Made by a program: the position numbers and the translations under genes | Source: a virus | Direction: 5' to 3' (one strand) | Virus record (IMG/VR): IMGVR_UViG_3300042445_001685 | Coordinates: 1-64,000 of that record | Length of the DNA stretch: 64,000 bases | The notes under the pieces: model-generated | Told to the model about the DNA's origin: nothing | The model's input: the letters and a program-made list of their open reading frames with translations, nothing else | Databases searched by the model: none | Part shown: positions 15,912 through 24,577 of the stretch, piece by piece | Layout of the letters: every line of letters starts with the position of its first letter | How positions within the stretch are numbered: the stretch's first letter is position 1

Positions 15912-17219
15912 TTAATCAAAAAATTTATCTACAATTGTTCCAATGTATTCTATTTGCTCTAGTGTAATGATTGGAGAACATCCTAAGAAGAAAGTATCTG
16001 TTGTTACTTTTCTTGATACTGGATATTTTTCAATTACTTCTTTTGAATCAATCAAATGAGAGTATCCTGGTTGAAGCATTATGTTACCTGCAAAGTAAGG
16101 TCTTGTTTGAATCTTATGCTTCTCTAAGAATTGACAGAACTCTGATCTTGTAAACCCTACTCCGTCTCTTAATGTCAATGCAACTGCAAACCAATCTGGA
16201 TCTGATTTAGCTGTAGCTTTAGGAAGGATAAATTTATCTTCATACTTCTTAAAGATATCGACAATTGCTTTATGATTTCTTCTTCTTAGTACTCCAATCT
16301 CTTCTAACTTACCTAACTGAACATTACCCATTGCTGCTTGTAACTCAGTTGGTTTTAGATTGTACCCAATCTCTTCGTAAGTATATTTGTGATCAAATAT
16401 CTCATTAGGTAGACTTGGTAACCAATTGCTAAATCTAATACCGCATGAACCACATTCTAAAGCATTTGCTTTACCTTGACAGTAACATCCTCTACCCCAG
16501 TCTCTAAAACTTCTTAAGATCTTTTCTGTTTGAGCATCTTGACAAGCTACAAATCCTCCTTCACCCATTGTAATGTGATGTGCTGGGTAGAATGAACATG
16601 AAGCCATTTTACCAAATGATCCTAACATCTTACCGTCATAGGTTGTTCCTAAAGCATCACAGCAGTCTTCTAATAAGATCAAATTGTATTTATTTACAAT
16701 TTCCATTAATCGATCCATGTTAGGTGGATTACCTAATACGTGAGCAAATGTAATTACCTTTGCATCTGGATGATCAATACATGCTTGCTCTACTTGATCT
16801 AAATCTAGGTTAAGAGATTCTAATTCAATATCAACAAAGATTGGTGTAAAGCCTACCTGAATGGCAGGACTAAGTGTTGCAGGGAACCCTGCTATTGGAG
16901 TAATAACTTTAGTACCTTTTGGTAAGTTCATTCCTCTTTTTGATGTTAAAGCTAACATCATTAGTAGATTAGCACTTGAACCGCTATTAACAATAACTCC
17001 GGTCTTTTGTCCTAGCTTCTTAGGAAACTTTCTTTCGAACATTGCTCCTTCTTTTCCTAGAACCAGCCATCCTTCTAGCATAGTTCTAACAACTGCTTGT
17101 GCTTCTTGTCCATCAAAATAAGGTCCAGCATATTGGACTAAGTCCTCTCCTGCTACCCATTTCTTCTCGCTATCCTTTTTTGTAATGTACTCTTGTACTA
17201 AATTTAAAATACTATCCAT
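15912..17219 (-). CDS. RfbH-type 3-dehydrase (NDP-4-keto-6-deoxyhexose, PMP and [2Fe-2S])
   Basis: 435 residues from the start at 17219; a start at 17270 would overlap the glycosyltransferase by 44 bases. It belongs to the DegT/DnrJ fold but has His in place of the usual PLP-binding Lys: SFYPAHHITMGEGG (about 210-223). It also has a Cys cluster, GRGCYCQGKANALECGSCG, fitting the [2Fe-2S] site of E1/RfbH. Family enzymes remove the 3-hydroxyl of a 4-keto-6-deoxy sugar and need a reductase partner (E3); none is visible in the window, so a host reductase may serve. Confidence 0.9.
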   Translation of the reverse strand: MDSILNLVQEYITKKDSEKKWVAGEDLVQYAGPYFDGQEAQAVVRTMLEGWLVLGKEGAMFERKFPKKLGQKTGVIVNSGSSANLLMMLALTSKRGMNLPKGTKVITPIAGFPATLSPAIQVGFTPIFVDIELESLNLDLDQVEQACIDHPDAKVITFAHVLGNPPNMDRLMEIVNKYNLILLEDCCDALGTTYDGKMLGSFGKMASCSFYPAHHITMGEGGFVACQDAQTEKILRSFRDWGRGCYCQGKANALECGSCGIRFSNWLPSLPNEIFDHKYTYEEIGYNLKPTELQAAMGNVQLGKLEEIGVLRRRNHKAIVDIFKKYEDKFILPKATAKSDPDWFAVALTLRDGVGFTRSEFCQFLEKHKIQTRPYFAGNIMLQPGYSHLIDSKEVIEKYPVSRKVTTDTFFLGCSPIITLEQIEYIGTIVDKFFD

Positions 17220-17226
17220 AACTGGT

Positions 17227-17847
17227 TTATAAAGTGTTGTAATAATTATTCTGCCTTTCTTGTCTGTCAATTGTCTTTGGATGGTACAAAGCCCATTCCT
17301 CTTCTACTGGAAGCATACCATGTATTTTAAATCCTTCTAATACTTCGTGTACTTTATTTTTCCATCTAATGTGAGGAGCATTTTTATAGATTCTCATTTG
17401 CCAATCAGCCCAGTTCACCCATCCTTTTTCATTTACATGCCATCCCCATTTCTGAATATGCTCTTGAGTTAAACCCTCTACGGTATTTACTCTAGGAACT
17501 CTAACCATATCAACATCGTTAGTGCTCAACATTGTAGGAAGGTTTTGTATTAAATTGATATGAGGAATCTCATCAGCATCTATCTGAAAGATATAATCTC
17601 CTGAGCATACTTTAAAGAATTTATTCTTCCAATCGGCAAAGTGTCCTTCAAATTGACTTTCGATTAACTTAATCCAATTTGCAGAAGAAAATCTATATAA
17701 CTGATCTTGTAACTCTTGAGACATTTTAGGACTATCTGCTAGTACTACTATCTCGTCTTGTTCTCGTTTGTTTGAATGAAGGAAGTTGACTAGTCTTTTC
17801 ACTTCCTCCAATTCGTTACAAACTGTTATTGCATAACTTATTTTCAT
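17227..17847 (-). CDS. Glycosyltransferase family 2-like (WaaE/KdtX-like)
   Basis: 206 residues, a minimal GT-A domain. KISYAITVCNELEEVKRLV is the donor-binding start, and YIFQIDADEIPH (about 89-100) holds the DxD-like metal motif. NWADWQMRIYKNAPHIRW and KVHEVLEG match the C-terminal region of lipopolysaccharide-type GT2 enzymes. Its promoter (17849-17881) ends one base before the ATG, so the mRNA may be leaderless. Confidence 0.8.
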   Translation of the reverse strand: MKISYAITVCNELEEVKRLVNFLHSNKREQDEIVVLADSPKMSQELQDQLYRFSSANWIKLIESQFEGHFADWKNKFFKVCSGDYIFQIDADEIPHINLIQNLPTMLSTNDVDMVRVPRVNTVEGLTQEHIQKWGWHVNEKGWVNWADWQMRIYKNAPHIRWKNKVHEVLEGFKIHGMLPVEEEWALYHPKTIDRQERQNNYYNTL

Positions 17848-17848
17848 A

Positions 17849-17881
17849 CTTAAATATATGAAATTTATTCTTTATCTGCAA
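17849..17881 (-). promoter_or_regulatory. Phage promoter inside a coding region
   Basis: TTG at 17879-17881, 20-nt gap, TATATTTAAG at 17849-17858. It lies over the end of the zinc-ribbon gene, and its -7 box is only one base from the start codon at 17847. It allows separate expression of the sugar-making half of the operon. Confidence 0.75.
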
Positions 17882-18323
17882 CTTCTACATCAAAGAAGTT
17901 GATAGCATCTAATGCTTCCATAAAGTCTTCTTTCTCAAAATGTTTGATATTTTTCATATCCATTTTAGTTGTTTGACCTTTTGGGAACTTAGCTTTTTCT
18001 TCTTCTAAGATCTCTATAGAGTTTACTGCAGCCCATCTCCAATTATCTTTTGAATTTCCATCTAGGAATACCATTCCTTTCTCAGGAAGAGTAACTGTGG
18101 AAGGGAACCATACTTTCTTATTCTCATCAACGAACATAAGGTCTTTATACAGTTCTGGTGATGCTTCTAAAGTCTTATTAACTAATTCTCCTCCTTCAAC
18201 CATTAGAGTCGAAGTTGAATATCCACAACCAAAGCAAAAGCTTGTTGTTACTTCTTCTGTTACTGCTTGTTCATAGCAAGCATTTCCTCCACAATGTGGA
18301 CAGATTGACATTTTTTCTTCCAT
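17865..18323 (-). CDS. Zinc-ribbon protein in the saccharide operon
   Basis: 152 residues. CPHCGG (about 8-13) and CFGCGY (about 30-35) form a zinc ribbon; the rest is a mixed domain with WFPSTVTLPEKGMVFLDG. It sits between glycosyltransferase genes and shares a TAATG junction with the upstream one. Role unknown. Confidence 0.65.
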   Translation of the reverse strand: MEEKMSICPHCGGNACYEQAVTEEVTTSFCFGCGYSTSTLMVEGGELVNKTLEASPELYKDLMFVDENKKVWFPSTVTLPEKGMVFLDGNSKDNWRWAAVNSIEILEEEKAKFPKGQTTKMDMKNIKHFEKEDFMEALDAINFFDVEVADKE

Positions 18324-19609
18324 TATAATTTTTTCAATTTAGGTAATTCTATTTTCTTAAGCGTAGGTAGCTTTAATTCAACTTGTTTAGGGAATTCAGG
18401 AATAGACTGTGTTAGAAGATTATCCAACGTCTCTCTCATCTTATCGTAGGAGAACTCAGTTCTACTTCTATGCCCTTGTCTTTTAGCTAATTCTTTATAG
18501 GCTTTATAGTCATCAAAGACATCTTTTAATGCCTTACCTACTAGTATATCGTCTGGTGTAAACCATTGACTCTCTCTTAAGATCATCTTATCAATTGCAG
18601 CTGATGGATGTACGTTTGTAAGTTGTCCTCCTATCTGTTTTGTGAACTTATTATCTAGGAAGTCTGTATGCCCTGACCATCCTGATACTATAATTGGTTT
18701 ATTTACTAAACTAAATTCAAGTAATGGTCTTCCAAATCCTTCTCCTTTTGTTAGAGAGATCATTGCTTTTACCTTACCGTGGTTGTATAGTTCATTCATC
18801 TCACCATCAGATAGTTCTCCATGTAGAAGGTATATGTTCGGTAACTTACCCTTCACAGTCTTTCTTATTTCATCAATTTTATCCAATACAGCTTCTCTAT
18901 CCATAATAGATGTTCCTGAACCTGCCTGTACTTTTAATAAAAGGGCTGGTGGTGTTTGTTTATTTTTAAATGTTTCTAAGAATGCTTTGATAGTATATCC
19001 AATATTTTTTCTATCCTCTCCTAATACTCCTGGTAGCCAATGTCCTACTACTAAGAAACAAAACATCTCTGGAATTTCATTTAAGTCTAGTTTAACTGGT
19101 AATGCCAATGGCATATACTTCTCCACATCTGCTCCTTCAAATACTACTTCAACTCTAGTAGTTAATTCCACTACTCCGGTTACTTGTCCAGTTCTTTCGT
19201 CCTGTATATTATACTTACTTTTCTCGAAAGTCTCCTTAGCATGTTGTGCAGATACTATTACTAGGTCCATATTGTTACATCCTTGAATCCAAGAAGGATC
19301 ACAAAGTGTTGTTTCAATTCCTGCTGTTACTCCTATATTGTACTTACCGACCTTTTGGAATTCATTTGGTACAGTAATTTGTATCCAGATGTCTGGTTGT
19401 TGTGTTAGTTGTGTAATAACTCTAGAATGTAATGATTCATTCTTATGATCTTTTAAATATCCAAATCTAGTATTACCCCATCTTTGTGATAATATTTTTA
19501 CATCATACTTGTCTGTATCAATGATTGACTGTACAAAGTCTCTTGCTCTTGCTCCGTATCCTGAATATGTATCGATAGGGCAACTTACTACTAATGTAGG
19601 TTTACTCAT
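18323..19609 (-). CDS. Glycosyltransferase, GT-B fold (family 4-like)
   Basis: 428 residues. The N-terminal half has SGYGARARDFVQSII and an inner Rossmann pattern; the C-terminal half has FLVVGHWLPG and TKGEGFGRPLLEFSLVNKPI, the nucleotide-sugar binding segment with the conserved Glu-x7-Glu style spacing. Substrates cannot be told from sequence. Confidence 0.8.
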   Translation of the reverse strand: MSKPTLVVSCPIDTYSGYGARARDFVQSIIDTDKYDVKILSQRWGNTRFGYLKDHKNESLHSRVITQLTQQPDIWIQITVPNEFQKVGKYNIGVTAGIETTLCDPSWIQGCNNMDLVIVSAQHAKETFEKSKYNIQDERTGQVTGVVELTTRVEVVFEGADVEKYMPLALPVKLDLNEIPEMFCFLVVGHWLPGVLGEDRKNIGYTIKAFLETFKNKQTPPALLLKVQAGSGTSIMDREAVLDKIDEIRKTVKGKLPNIYLLHGELSDGEMNELYNHGKVKAMISLTKGEGFGRPLLEFSLVNKPIIVSGWSGHTDFLDNKFTKQIGGQLTNVHPSAAIDKMILRESQWFTPDDILVGKALKDVFDDYKAYKELAKRQGHRSRTEFSYDKMRETLDNLLTQSIPEFPKQVELKLPTLKKIELPKLKKL

Positions 19610-19611
19610 AA

Positions 19612-21054
19612 CTAATATATTAATTTATGTGTGATGTATTTTTTTGGTCTGTCTGTAATTTTATGTAGTTCAAATCTAGGTCTAGGGACAAACTTCTCAA
19701 ATGATTCATCCATTGCATCAATTACATTCTCACACATCTGACGTGCTGACATTCCTGATTCATCTGATGTTACCCATTCTCTTGCTAAAGCTCCTCTTCT
19801 ATCTCTTTCCTCTTTACCCATGTTATAAACTTCTTCTAAAGCTTTTGCTACGTCTTCTGGTTTACATCTATCATCGAAGATATAAGGAGTCGGAACTGAG
19901 CCAACCATTGAAATGTTTGAAGGGAATACAGGGACTGCCCATTCTCCACACTCCTTATATGTTCCTCTATGATTAGAAGGGAAGTCAGGAGTAAAGTCAA
20001 TCCACTTACCATTCTCGTCTGTAAATCTCATCTGATCTTGCATACCGCCTGTTACGTTAGCAATAATCATTTTTCCTGCCATCATAGTTTCTGTTAGAGA
20101 TAATCCCCATCCTTCGTTAGAAGTGATAAGCATTCCAACATCTGCTATATTATAAAGTAAGTTCATATGCGGAGTGTCTAATCTCTCTTGTGAGAAGAAT
20201 ACATTTACATAACTGTCATCACAGATAGCTTCTCTTACTGCATAAAGATCTGTACCATTTTCATCCACAGCTTGTGTATGCATTACAAGAGCACATTTCT
20301 TAGCTTTCTCTTCTCCGATTAAATCACAGAACATTCTATAAGAAAGAATTACATCTCCTGGAGATTTTCTTCTGATGTTCCTAGAATTAAAGAATGCTAC
20401 GAATTCGATATCTTTTCCTTGAAATAGATTCTTTTTAAACTCATCTAAGTTTTTAATATCCTCTACTGAGGTCATTGGAAAGAAGTGTTCGTGGTTTATT
20501 CCATGAGGTACGTATCTAGTTATTTTACCCTTAACAGCATCTCCTAAAACTATTTCATTAATATTTTTAGTTTGTTTTGAGATTGCCATTAATAAATCAC
20601 ATGACTCGTAGTAAGGTCTGTTGTACAAAGGTGCTGGATAGTCATCCCAAATGTTTAAGTACATCAAAGGAATTTCATTTCTAATCTCTCTTTCTATTTC
20701 AAACAACCAAGTCCAGTATCTTGGATCAGTAAAGATGAAAATAGCGTCTGGTTTTTCTTGAGCGATTAAACCTCTTATTTGCATTGCTTCACCATAGCCG
20801 TTGTTAGGGAGTACCTTTACATCAGCATCTTCTATACCGTTTAACTTATTTATCTCAGCTGATATATCAAATGCTTTACCTACTTCTGGATGATTGATGG
20901 CTGCTGCTAGATTAACCCAGTTGAAATGATGAGCTGTTCCTACAACAATCTCTCTGGCCATAGTTGCGATACCGGAATGCATCCTAATATCATCGCATAA
21001 CAAAAGAATCTTTTTACGATCCTCTTTCTTAACATAACGAAATTTTTCTTTCAT
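19612..21054 (-). CDS. Glycosyltransferase, GT-B fold (family 4-like)
   Basis: 480 residues. MHSGIATMAREIV marks the N-terminal acceptor domain; RYVPHGINHEHFFP and FFNSRNIRRKSPGDVILSY the linker and donor domain; TSNEGWGLSLTETMMAGKMI the donor-binding Glu pair. With its neighbour at 18323-19609 it forms a pair of GT-B enzymes that probably build one glycan sequentially. Confidence 0.8.
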   Translation of the reverse strand: MKEKFRYVKKEDRKKILLLCDDIRMHSGIATMAREIVVGTAHHFNWVNLAAAINHPEVGKAFDISAEINKLNGIEDADVKVLPNNGYGEAMQIRGLIAQEKPDAIFIFTDPRYWTWLFEIEREIRNEIPLMYLNIWDDYPAPLYNRPYYESCDLLMAISKQTKNINEIVLGDAVKGKITRYVPHGINHEHFFPMTSVEDIKNLDEFKKNLFQGKDIEFVAFFNSRNIRRKSPGDVILSYRMFCDLIGEEKAKKCALVMHTQAVDENGTDLYAVREAICDDSYVNVFFSQERLDTPHMNLLYNIADVGMLITSNEGWGLSLTETMMAGKMIIANVTGGMQDQMRFTDENGKWIDFTPDFPSNHRGTYKECGEWAVPVFPSNISMVGSVPTPYIFDDRCKPEDVAKALEEVYNMGKEERDRRGALAREWVTSDESGMSARQMCENVIDAMDESFEKFVPRPRFELHKITDRPKKYITHKLIY

Positions 21055-21058
21055 GTAA

Positions 21059-21241
21059 CTATTTTAATTTAATATTTGTCTGTGTGTGAAGCTTTTGTTT
21101 AAACCCCTCTTCTGTAAGATAGAGAAAAATTGCTCTGTCTACAAGCTTCTGTAGAGAAAATTTATGCCTTACGCATTGCTCTTTAAATTCCTGTAGAAGA
21201 TCTTCTTCTACTTTAACCGATGTTAATTTTTTAGTGTTCAT
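21059..21241 (-). CDS. Ribbon-helix-helix DNA-binding protein
   Basis: 60 residues with the RHH layout: a beta strand (KLTSVKVEEDLLQEF), then helix A (KEQCVRHKFS) and helix B (LQKLVDRAIFLYLTEEGF). RHH proteins bind operators as dimers. As first gene of the saccharide operon it is a natural candidate to regulate it (inference). Confidence 0.7.
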   Translation of the reverse strand: MNTKKLTSVKVEEDLLQEFKEQCVRHKFSLQKLVDRAIFLYLTEEGFKQKLHTQTNIKLK

Positions 21242-21263
21242 TGTTTATATAATTATATGTATA

Positions 21264-21296
21264 TATAAATATACCCTTATCCTAAAACACCTGCAT
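21264..21296 (-). promoter_or_regulatory. Possible weak promoter for the saccharide operon
   Basis: TATATTTATA at 21264-21273 has the expected -7 pattern, but the position 20 nt upstream (21294-21296) reads ATG instead of TTG. It is just upstream of the RHH gene and could be a weak or activator-dependent promoter. Confidence 0.4.
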
Positions 21297-22218
21297 GGCA
21301 ATGCTCTGTTCCTTTAAATTCACAAAACATACAGTTTGACTTAGAAGGAGTCTTGTCATACTCTTTATCAATATACTGTCCATGACTATCAAAGGCATCG
21401 TTAATAAACTTAGAAAGTGCTGTAGTAGCTTGACCTCTCTTAATCTTTCCTGAAGGAGGAATAAATTCTTGAACTCTTCTTCCCATTACTGCAAATTCTG
21501 GATTGGCAGGAACCTTTCTCTTAACAATAAAGTACTTTACATCTACCTTATCAACATCTATACCGAATTGTCTTGCTAAAAATTCTTTGTAGAGTAGTAA
21601 CTGTGCTAACTTCTTATCATCCTTCTTTGCATAGTCATTCCATCCTGAGGTTGATGTTTTGATATCTAAAATAATATACTTATCATCTTGCTCATCATAA
21701 AGTACAATATCGATATACCCTTTGAAGAAAACATTCTCAGCTATCTTATGTACTAGTGGAATTTCTACTCCAACCAGCTTATAGTACTTGGTACCGAAGT
21801 AAACAGAGCGTTTCTTACGAACGTATTGTAGTATTTCAACTCCATCATTATGAAACTCAGAAAGCTCTTGAGAGGTAGAGAAATGTTTTCCATACTTCTC
21901 TTTCTCTTCAGCATAGATACTAAAGATTTTTTCCTGTAACATCTGTTTGAAGTCCATTTCATTTGACTTCTTTACTGTACCTTCATAGAGTTCTGTTAAC
22001 CATTCCTGCATTACTTCGTGTACTGCTGTACCAAAGACTGTATGAATGGAAGGTTTATACTCTTGTAATCCTTTAACATACTTTAATGCCCATTGGTGCG
22101 GGCAAGTATTGTATGATAGAGTTTGACTATATGAAATTGATTTTTGAAAGGAATAATCTATATCAGGCTTACAGAAGTCTTTTATCAGGCTTACCTGCTT
22201 AAGAACTTTTTTTGCCAT
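21277..22218 (-). CDS. PD-(D/E)XK nuclease with iron-sulfur cysteines (Cas4/RecB-like)
   Basis: 313 residues. N-terminal YNTCPHQWALKYV gives the first Cys; FGTAVHEVMQEW the His motif; FFKGYIDIVLY and YIILDIKTSTSG the Asp and Asp-x-Lys core; LAQLLLYKEF motif IV with the Gln; and CMFCEFKGTEHC the C-terminal three Cys. Four cysteines around a RecB-type core are typical of 4Fe-4S AddB/Cas4-like exonucleases. Likely roles are phage DNA processing or recombination. Confidence 0.85.
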   Translation of the reverse strand: MAKKVLKQVSLIKDFCKPDIDYSFQKSISYSQTLSYNTCPHQWALKYVKGLQEYKPSIHTVFGTAVHEVMQEWLTELYEGTVKKSNEMDFKQMLQEKIFSIYAEEKEKYGKHFSTSQELSEFHNDGVEILQYVRKKRSVYFGTKYYKLVGVEIPLVHKIAENVFFKGYIDIVLYDEQDDKYIILDIKTSTSGWNDYAKKDDKKLAQLLLYKEFLARQFGIDVDKVDVKYFIVKRKVPANPEFAVMGRRVQEFIPPSGKIKRGQATTALSKFINDAFDSHGQYIDKEYDKTPSKSNCMFCEFKGTEHCHAGVLG

Positions 22219-22468
22219 CTTTTAAGTTTTTGATTTCTCTTTCCAAATACCATAAAGCTTTTTCAAGCTCTTGGACTGTAGCATCTTTCTTTCCAGCTCT
22301 GGCAATATACTTAACGGTATTACCTAAACAGAATCCTAAGTTCCAGGCTTCGATAACTTTTATGGCTTCGTATGGATTATCCTTTCCTCCGTAATGTTTA
22401 GGATGGTTGACTAATTCTTTTTTGAATTCTTCTTTATCAATAGTAAAGGTTGCTTCTCTATCGTTCAT
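22199..22468 (-). CDS. DUF3310 protein (T7 gp1.7-related)
   Basis: 89 residues with the DUF3310 signature: NHPKHYGG (about 21-28), then FCLGNTVKYIARAGKK and LEKALWYLEREI. Family members are common in phages; T7 gp1.7, a relative, has nucleotide kinase activity. It overlaps the nuclease gene by 20 bases and has its own promoter (22487-22519). Confidence 0.85.
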   Translation of the reverse strand: MNDREATFTIDKEEFKKELVNHPKHYGGKDNPYEAIKVIEAWNLGFCLGNTVKYIARAGKKDATVQELEKALWYLEREIKNLKDGKKSS

Positions 22469-22486
22469 AATAACATTTTTATATAA

Positions 22487-22519
22487 CTATAATATATGAA
22501 AAAAGGCCTGTAAAAACAA
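22487..22519 (-). promoter_or_regulatory. Phage promoter with terminator hairpin
   Basis: TTG at 22517-22519, 20-nt gap, TATATTATAG at 22487-22496. An AAGGCTTGT/ACAGGCCTT hairpin followed by Ts lies in the gap and can terminate the lysis transcript. Confidence 0.75.
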
Positions 22520-22531
22520 GCCTTAATTTAT

Positions 22532-22930
22532 TTATTTTACAAAAAATACTGTTGTGGATAAACTCACAAAAGCTAGTACCTTATACCAGAAGGTTTTATT
22601 CCTTTGACTTTTTAATTCTTTCTTTAAATCATCAGTCATGCCTTTATATTCTCCAATTTGAACATCTTTCTGACCAATAATGAATTGATTGTTTTTGTCT
22701 TTAACAGTTAGAAAATTAATGATAGTATCTTTCTGTACTTCTCTTTCTTGTAATTTAATTACTTTATCTTGAGTAAGTTTTAATTCTAACTTACATCCAT
22801 CATATTTAATTAAATCTTTTGCTGCTAGTCTTACTACCTTAGTTGGTAGTGTTACCTTGGTTGTATCTGTTTGTGAAAAAGAATTCAAGCTCAGCGTTAG
22901 AAAACTTATCAACAGTATTAATTTTTTCAT
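22532..22930 (-). CDS. Signal-peptide protein with coiled coil, spanin-like candidate
   Basis: 132 residues: a signal peptide ending LNSFSQ (about 14-19), a Lys/Glu-rich coiled coil (50-110) and a C-terminal hydrophobic segment (VLAFVSLSTTVFFV). This bipartite anchoring fits a spanin that bridges the two membranes at lysis. It overlaps the next gene by 92 bases in another frame, as Rz/Rz1-type pairs do. Confidence 0.55.
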   Translation of the reverse strand: MKKLILLISFLTLSLNSFSQTDTTKVTLPTKVVRLAAKDLIKYDGCKLELKLTQDKVIKLQEREVQKDTIINFLTVKDKNNQFIIGQKDVQIGEYKGMTDDLKKELKSQRNKTFWYKVLAFVSLSTTVFFVK

Positions 22931-23192
22931 CTGTTTGTTTTTTTACAATTGTTATGGTATTATCTATGTGATGTATTTCTTTTGTAATAGAAACTACATT
23001 TTCTTTTACTGAATCGATTTTAACATCGATTTGTTTATTAATTACTTGTGCTGAATCTATTTTGGTCTGTACTGAGTCGATTCTCATTTCGTAACCTTTT
23101 ACATCAGTTCTAATACTGTTTGTAGTAAAAATGTTATAACCTAATAGTGCAATAACAATTAATATAAGAATGTTTTGTTTATTTAGCAACAT
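22839..23192 (-). CDS. Inner-membrane coiled-coil protein, Rz-like candidate
   Basis: 117 residues: an N-terminal membrane segment (ILILIVIALLGYNIF, about 7-21), then a long coiled coil with IDSVQTKIDSAQVINKQIDV heptads. It overlaps the holin-type gene by 14 bases. It is a likely inner-membrane spanin partner of 22532-22930. Confidence 0.55.
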   Translation of the reverse strand: MLLNKQNILILIVIALLGYNIFTTNSIRTDVKGYEMRIDSVQTKIDSAQVINKQIDVKIDSVKENVVSITKEIHHIDNTITIVKKQTDEKINTVDKFSNAELEFFFTNRYNQGNTTN

Positions 23193-23604
23193 CTCTATCT
23201 CCTTTGTGTTTATCTAACTTATCCAATATCTGAGTAAGTAATTCGTTTTTTACCACACCTACCATTGAGGCATTTTTTAGAATAGAAATTAACTGGAACA
23301 CTAGGAAGGGAGCCATAATTGTCTCGCTTAACCAACCTGTTCCAGTGAATCCTTTTTCTATTGTTAATATAGCTGAAAGCATTACTACCCAAAATACAAA
23401 TGTTCTTAGTACACTTAATGCTTTATAAGTTCTGAATCCTTCTCTTTTAACTCCAGCCCATACACCAAAGAACCCGTCAGCAAATATTACAAATGCTACT
23501 GAAAGGTATTGTTCGATGTTTTCTGCTGTTAGATTCATAAAGTATGAACCTATAAATGCGCATGCTGTTGTCAATGATAATGTAATTAAAAGTGAAGTCT
23601 TCAT
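23179..23604 (-). CDS. Holin-like membrane protein
   Basis: 141 residues with four hydrophobic segments (about 5-25, 33-52, 65-83 and 92-112) and a charged C-terminus (DKLDKHKGDRDVAK), the pattern of the phage holin 4 family. It lies next to the endolysin gene, which supports the role. Confidence 0.7.
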   Translation of the reverse strand: MKTSLLITLSLTTACAFIGSYFMNLTAENIEQYLSVAFVIFADGFFGVWAGVKREGFRTYKALSVLRTFVFWVVMLSAILTIEKGFTGTGWLSETIMAPFLVFQLISILKNASMVGVVKNELLTQILDKLDKHKGDRDVAK

Positions 23605-23615
23605 CTTATAGTTTA

Positions 23616-24227
23616 CTATTTAACGTATTCGTAGTACTTTTTAGTTTTTTGATTTCTGTCTTCTAACCCGTGAGTACCACCGTTAATTCTTTTCGTAAGA
23701 GCTAATATGGCTGCATCGTTAATTCCTTTGTCGCATATCTCCCACAATTTGTTTTTGTCAAAGAAGAACATTGCTGATTCAAAAGAATAAGTCGTTGCTA
23801 CTAGATCTGGATTAGTCATAATTTCTGGTTTGTTTAAATACTTAGCAAATGCTGCGTAGTTATCTTTACCAGTTAATTGAAGAGCACCTCTTCCTCTAAA
23901 TTTAAAACCATCTCCTGATTTTTCATCTCCGTTACCCATTCTTGATGCGTAAACTCTATTGGCAATCTTTTCAGGATTTCTAGCGTAAGACTCTTCTAAG
24001 TTACCAGGAAAGTATTTTCCAAAGATACCTTGAAGTCCTTGTGCTGAATAGTTTAAGTTTTCTGAGAATGCTTTAAATCCTCCTGTTTCGTGTGACGTTT
24101 GTGCAAAGAAGTGAGCCGCTCTAACTGGTGTTAGTTTGTAAAACTCCATTGCTTTTTTCATTGTTCCAGGACCGAAAGCTCCATCTGCAGCTACTCCGAT
24201 CTTTTCTTGTAAACTTTTTAAGCTCAT
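23616..24227 (-). CDS. Endolysin, glycoside hydrolase family 19
   Basis: 203 residues. The N-terminus (LQEKIGVAADGAFGPGTMKK) resembles a peptidoglycan-binding motif. AAHFFAQTSHETGGFKAFSE (about 37-56) carries the catalytic Glu of GH19, followed by NYSAQGLQGIFGKYFPG and KFRGRGALQLTGKDNYAAF. It should hydrolyse the peptidoglycan glycan strands at lysis. There is no signal peptide, so holin release is expected. Confidence 0.9.
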   Translation of the reverse strand: MSLKSLQEKIGVAADGAFGPGTMKKAMEFYKLTPVRAAHFFAQTSHETGGFKAFSENLNYSAQGLQGIFGKYFPGNLEESYARNPEKIANRVYASRMGNGDEKSGDGFKFRGRGALQLTGKDNYAAFAKYLNKPEIMTNPDLVATTYSFESAMFFFDKNKLWEICDKGINDAAILALTKRINGGTHGLEDRNQKTKKYYEYVK

Positions 24228-24237
24228 AATCTAATTT

Positions 24238-24546
24238 TTATTCTTCGTTATTTGATTTGTTTCCGTTTTTCATTGCTGCAAACTTCTCTAATACATCTGG
24301 AAGGAATGAACCTAATGTGATGTACATAAATGCATCAAAGATGTACTCGTTTAATTCTAACGCTTTACCTAGGTAACCTGTTACAAGGTCTACTGCAATT
24401 GCAATTACCATTACCATGAACGACATGAATCCAATTACAACTTTCTCGTTGTAATCATTTGATTTTTTAAAGATACTGAAAAATCCCATAAAATAATTAT
24501 TTAGTTTAGTTAAGATGTAACTAATTGGTAATAACAAATTTTTCAT
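24238..24546 (-). CDS. Membrane protein, possible second holin
   Basis: 102 residues from the start at 24546; a longer form from 24594 would begin inside the terminator. Hydrophobic segments lie about residues 35-58 and 64-85, with a polar tail (KFAAMKNGNKSNNEE). It is the first gene after the terminator (24578-24603) and directly precedes the endolysin. Confidence 0.6.
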   Translation of the reverse strand: MKNLLLPISYILTKLNNYFMGFFSIFKKSNDYNEKVVIGFMSFMVMVIAIAVDLVTGYLGKALELNEYIFDAFMYITLGSFLPDVLEKFAAMKNGNKSNNEE

Positions 24547-24577
24547 AGTAACTGGTTTAATTTCTAATAAATAGCAC

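Noticed and set aside
18642-19286. Long plus-strand frame of 214 codons
   Set aside because: It lies entirely opposite a well-supported glycosyltransferase gene and shows no domain or promoter.
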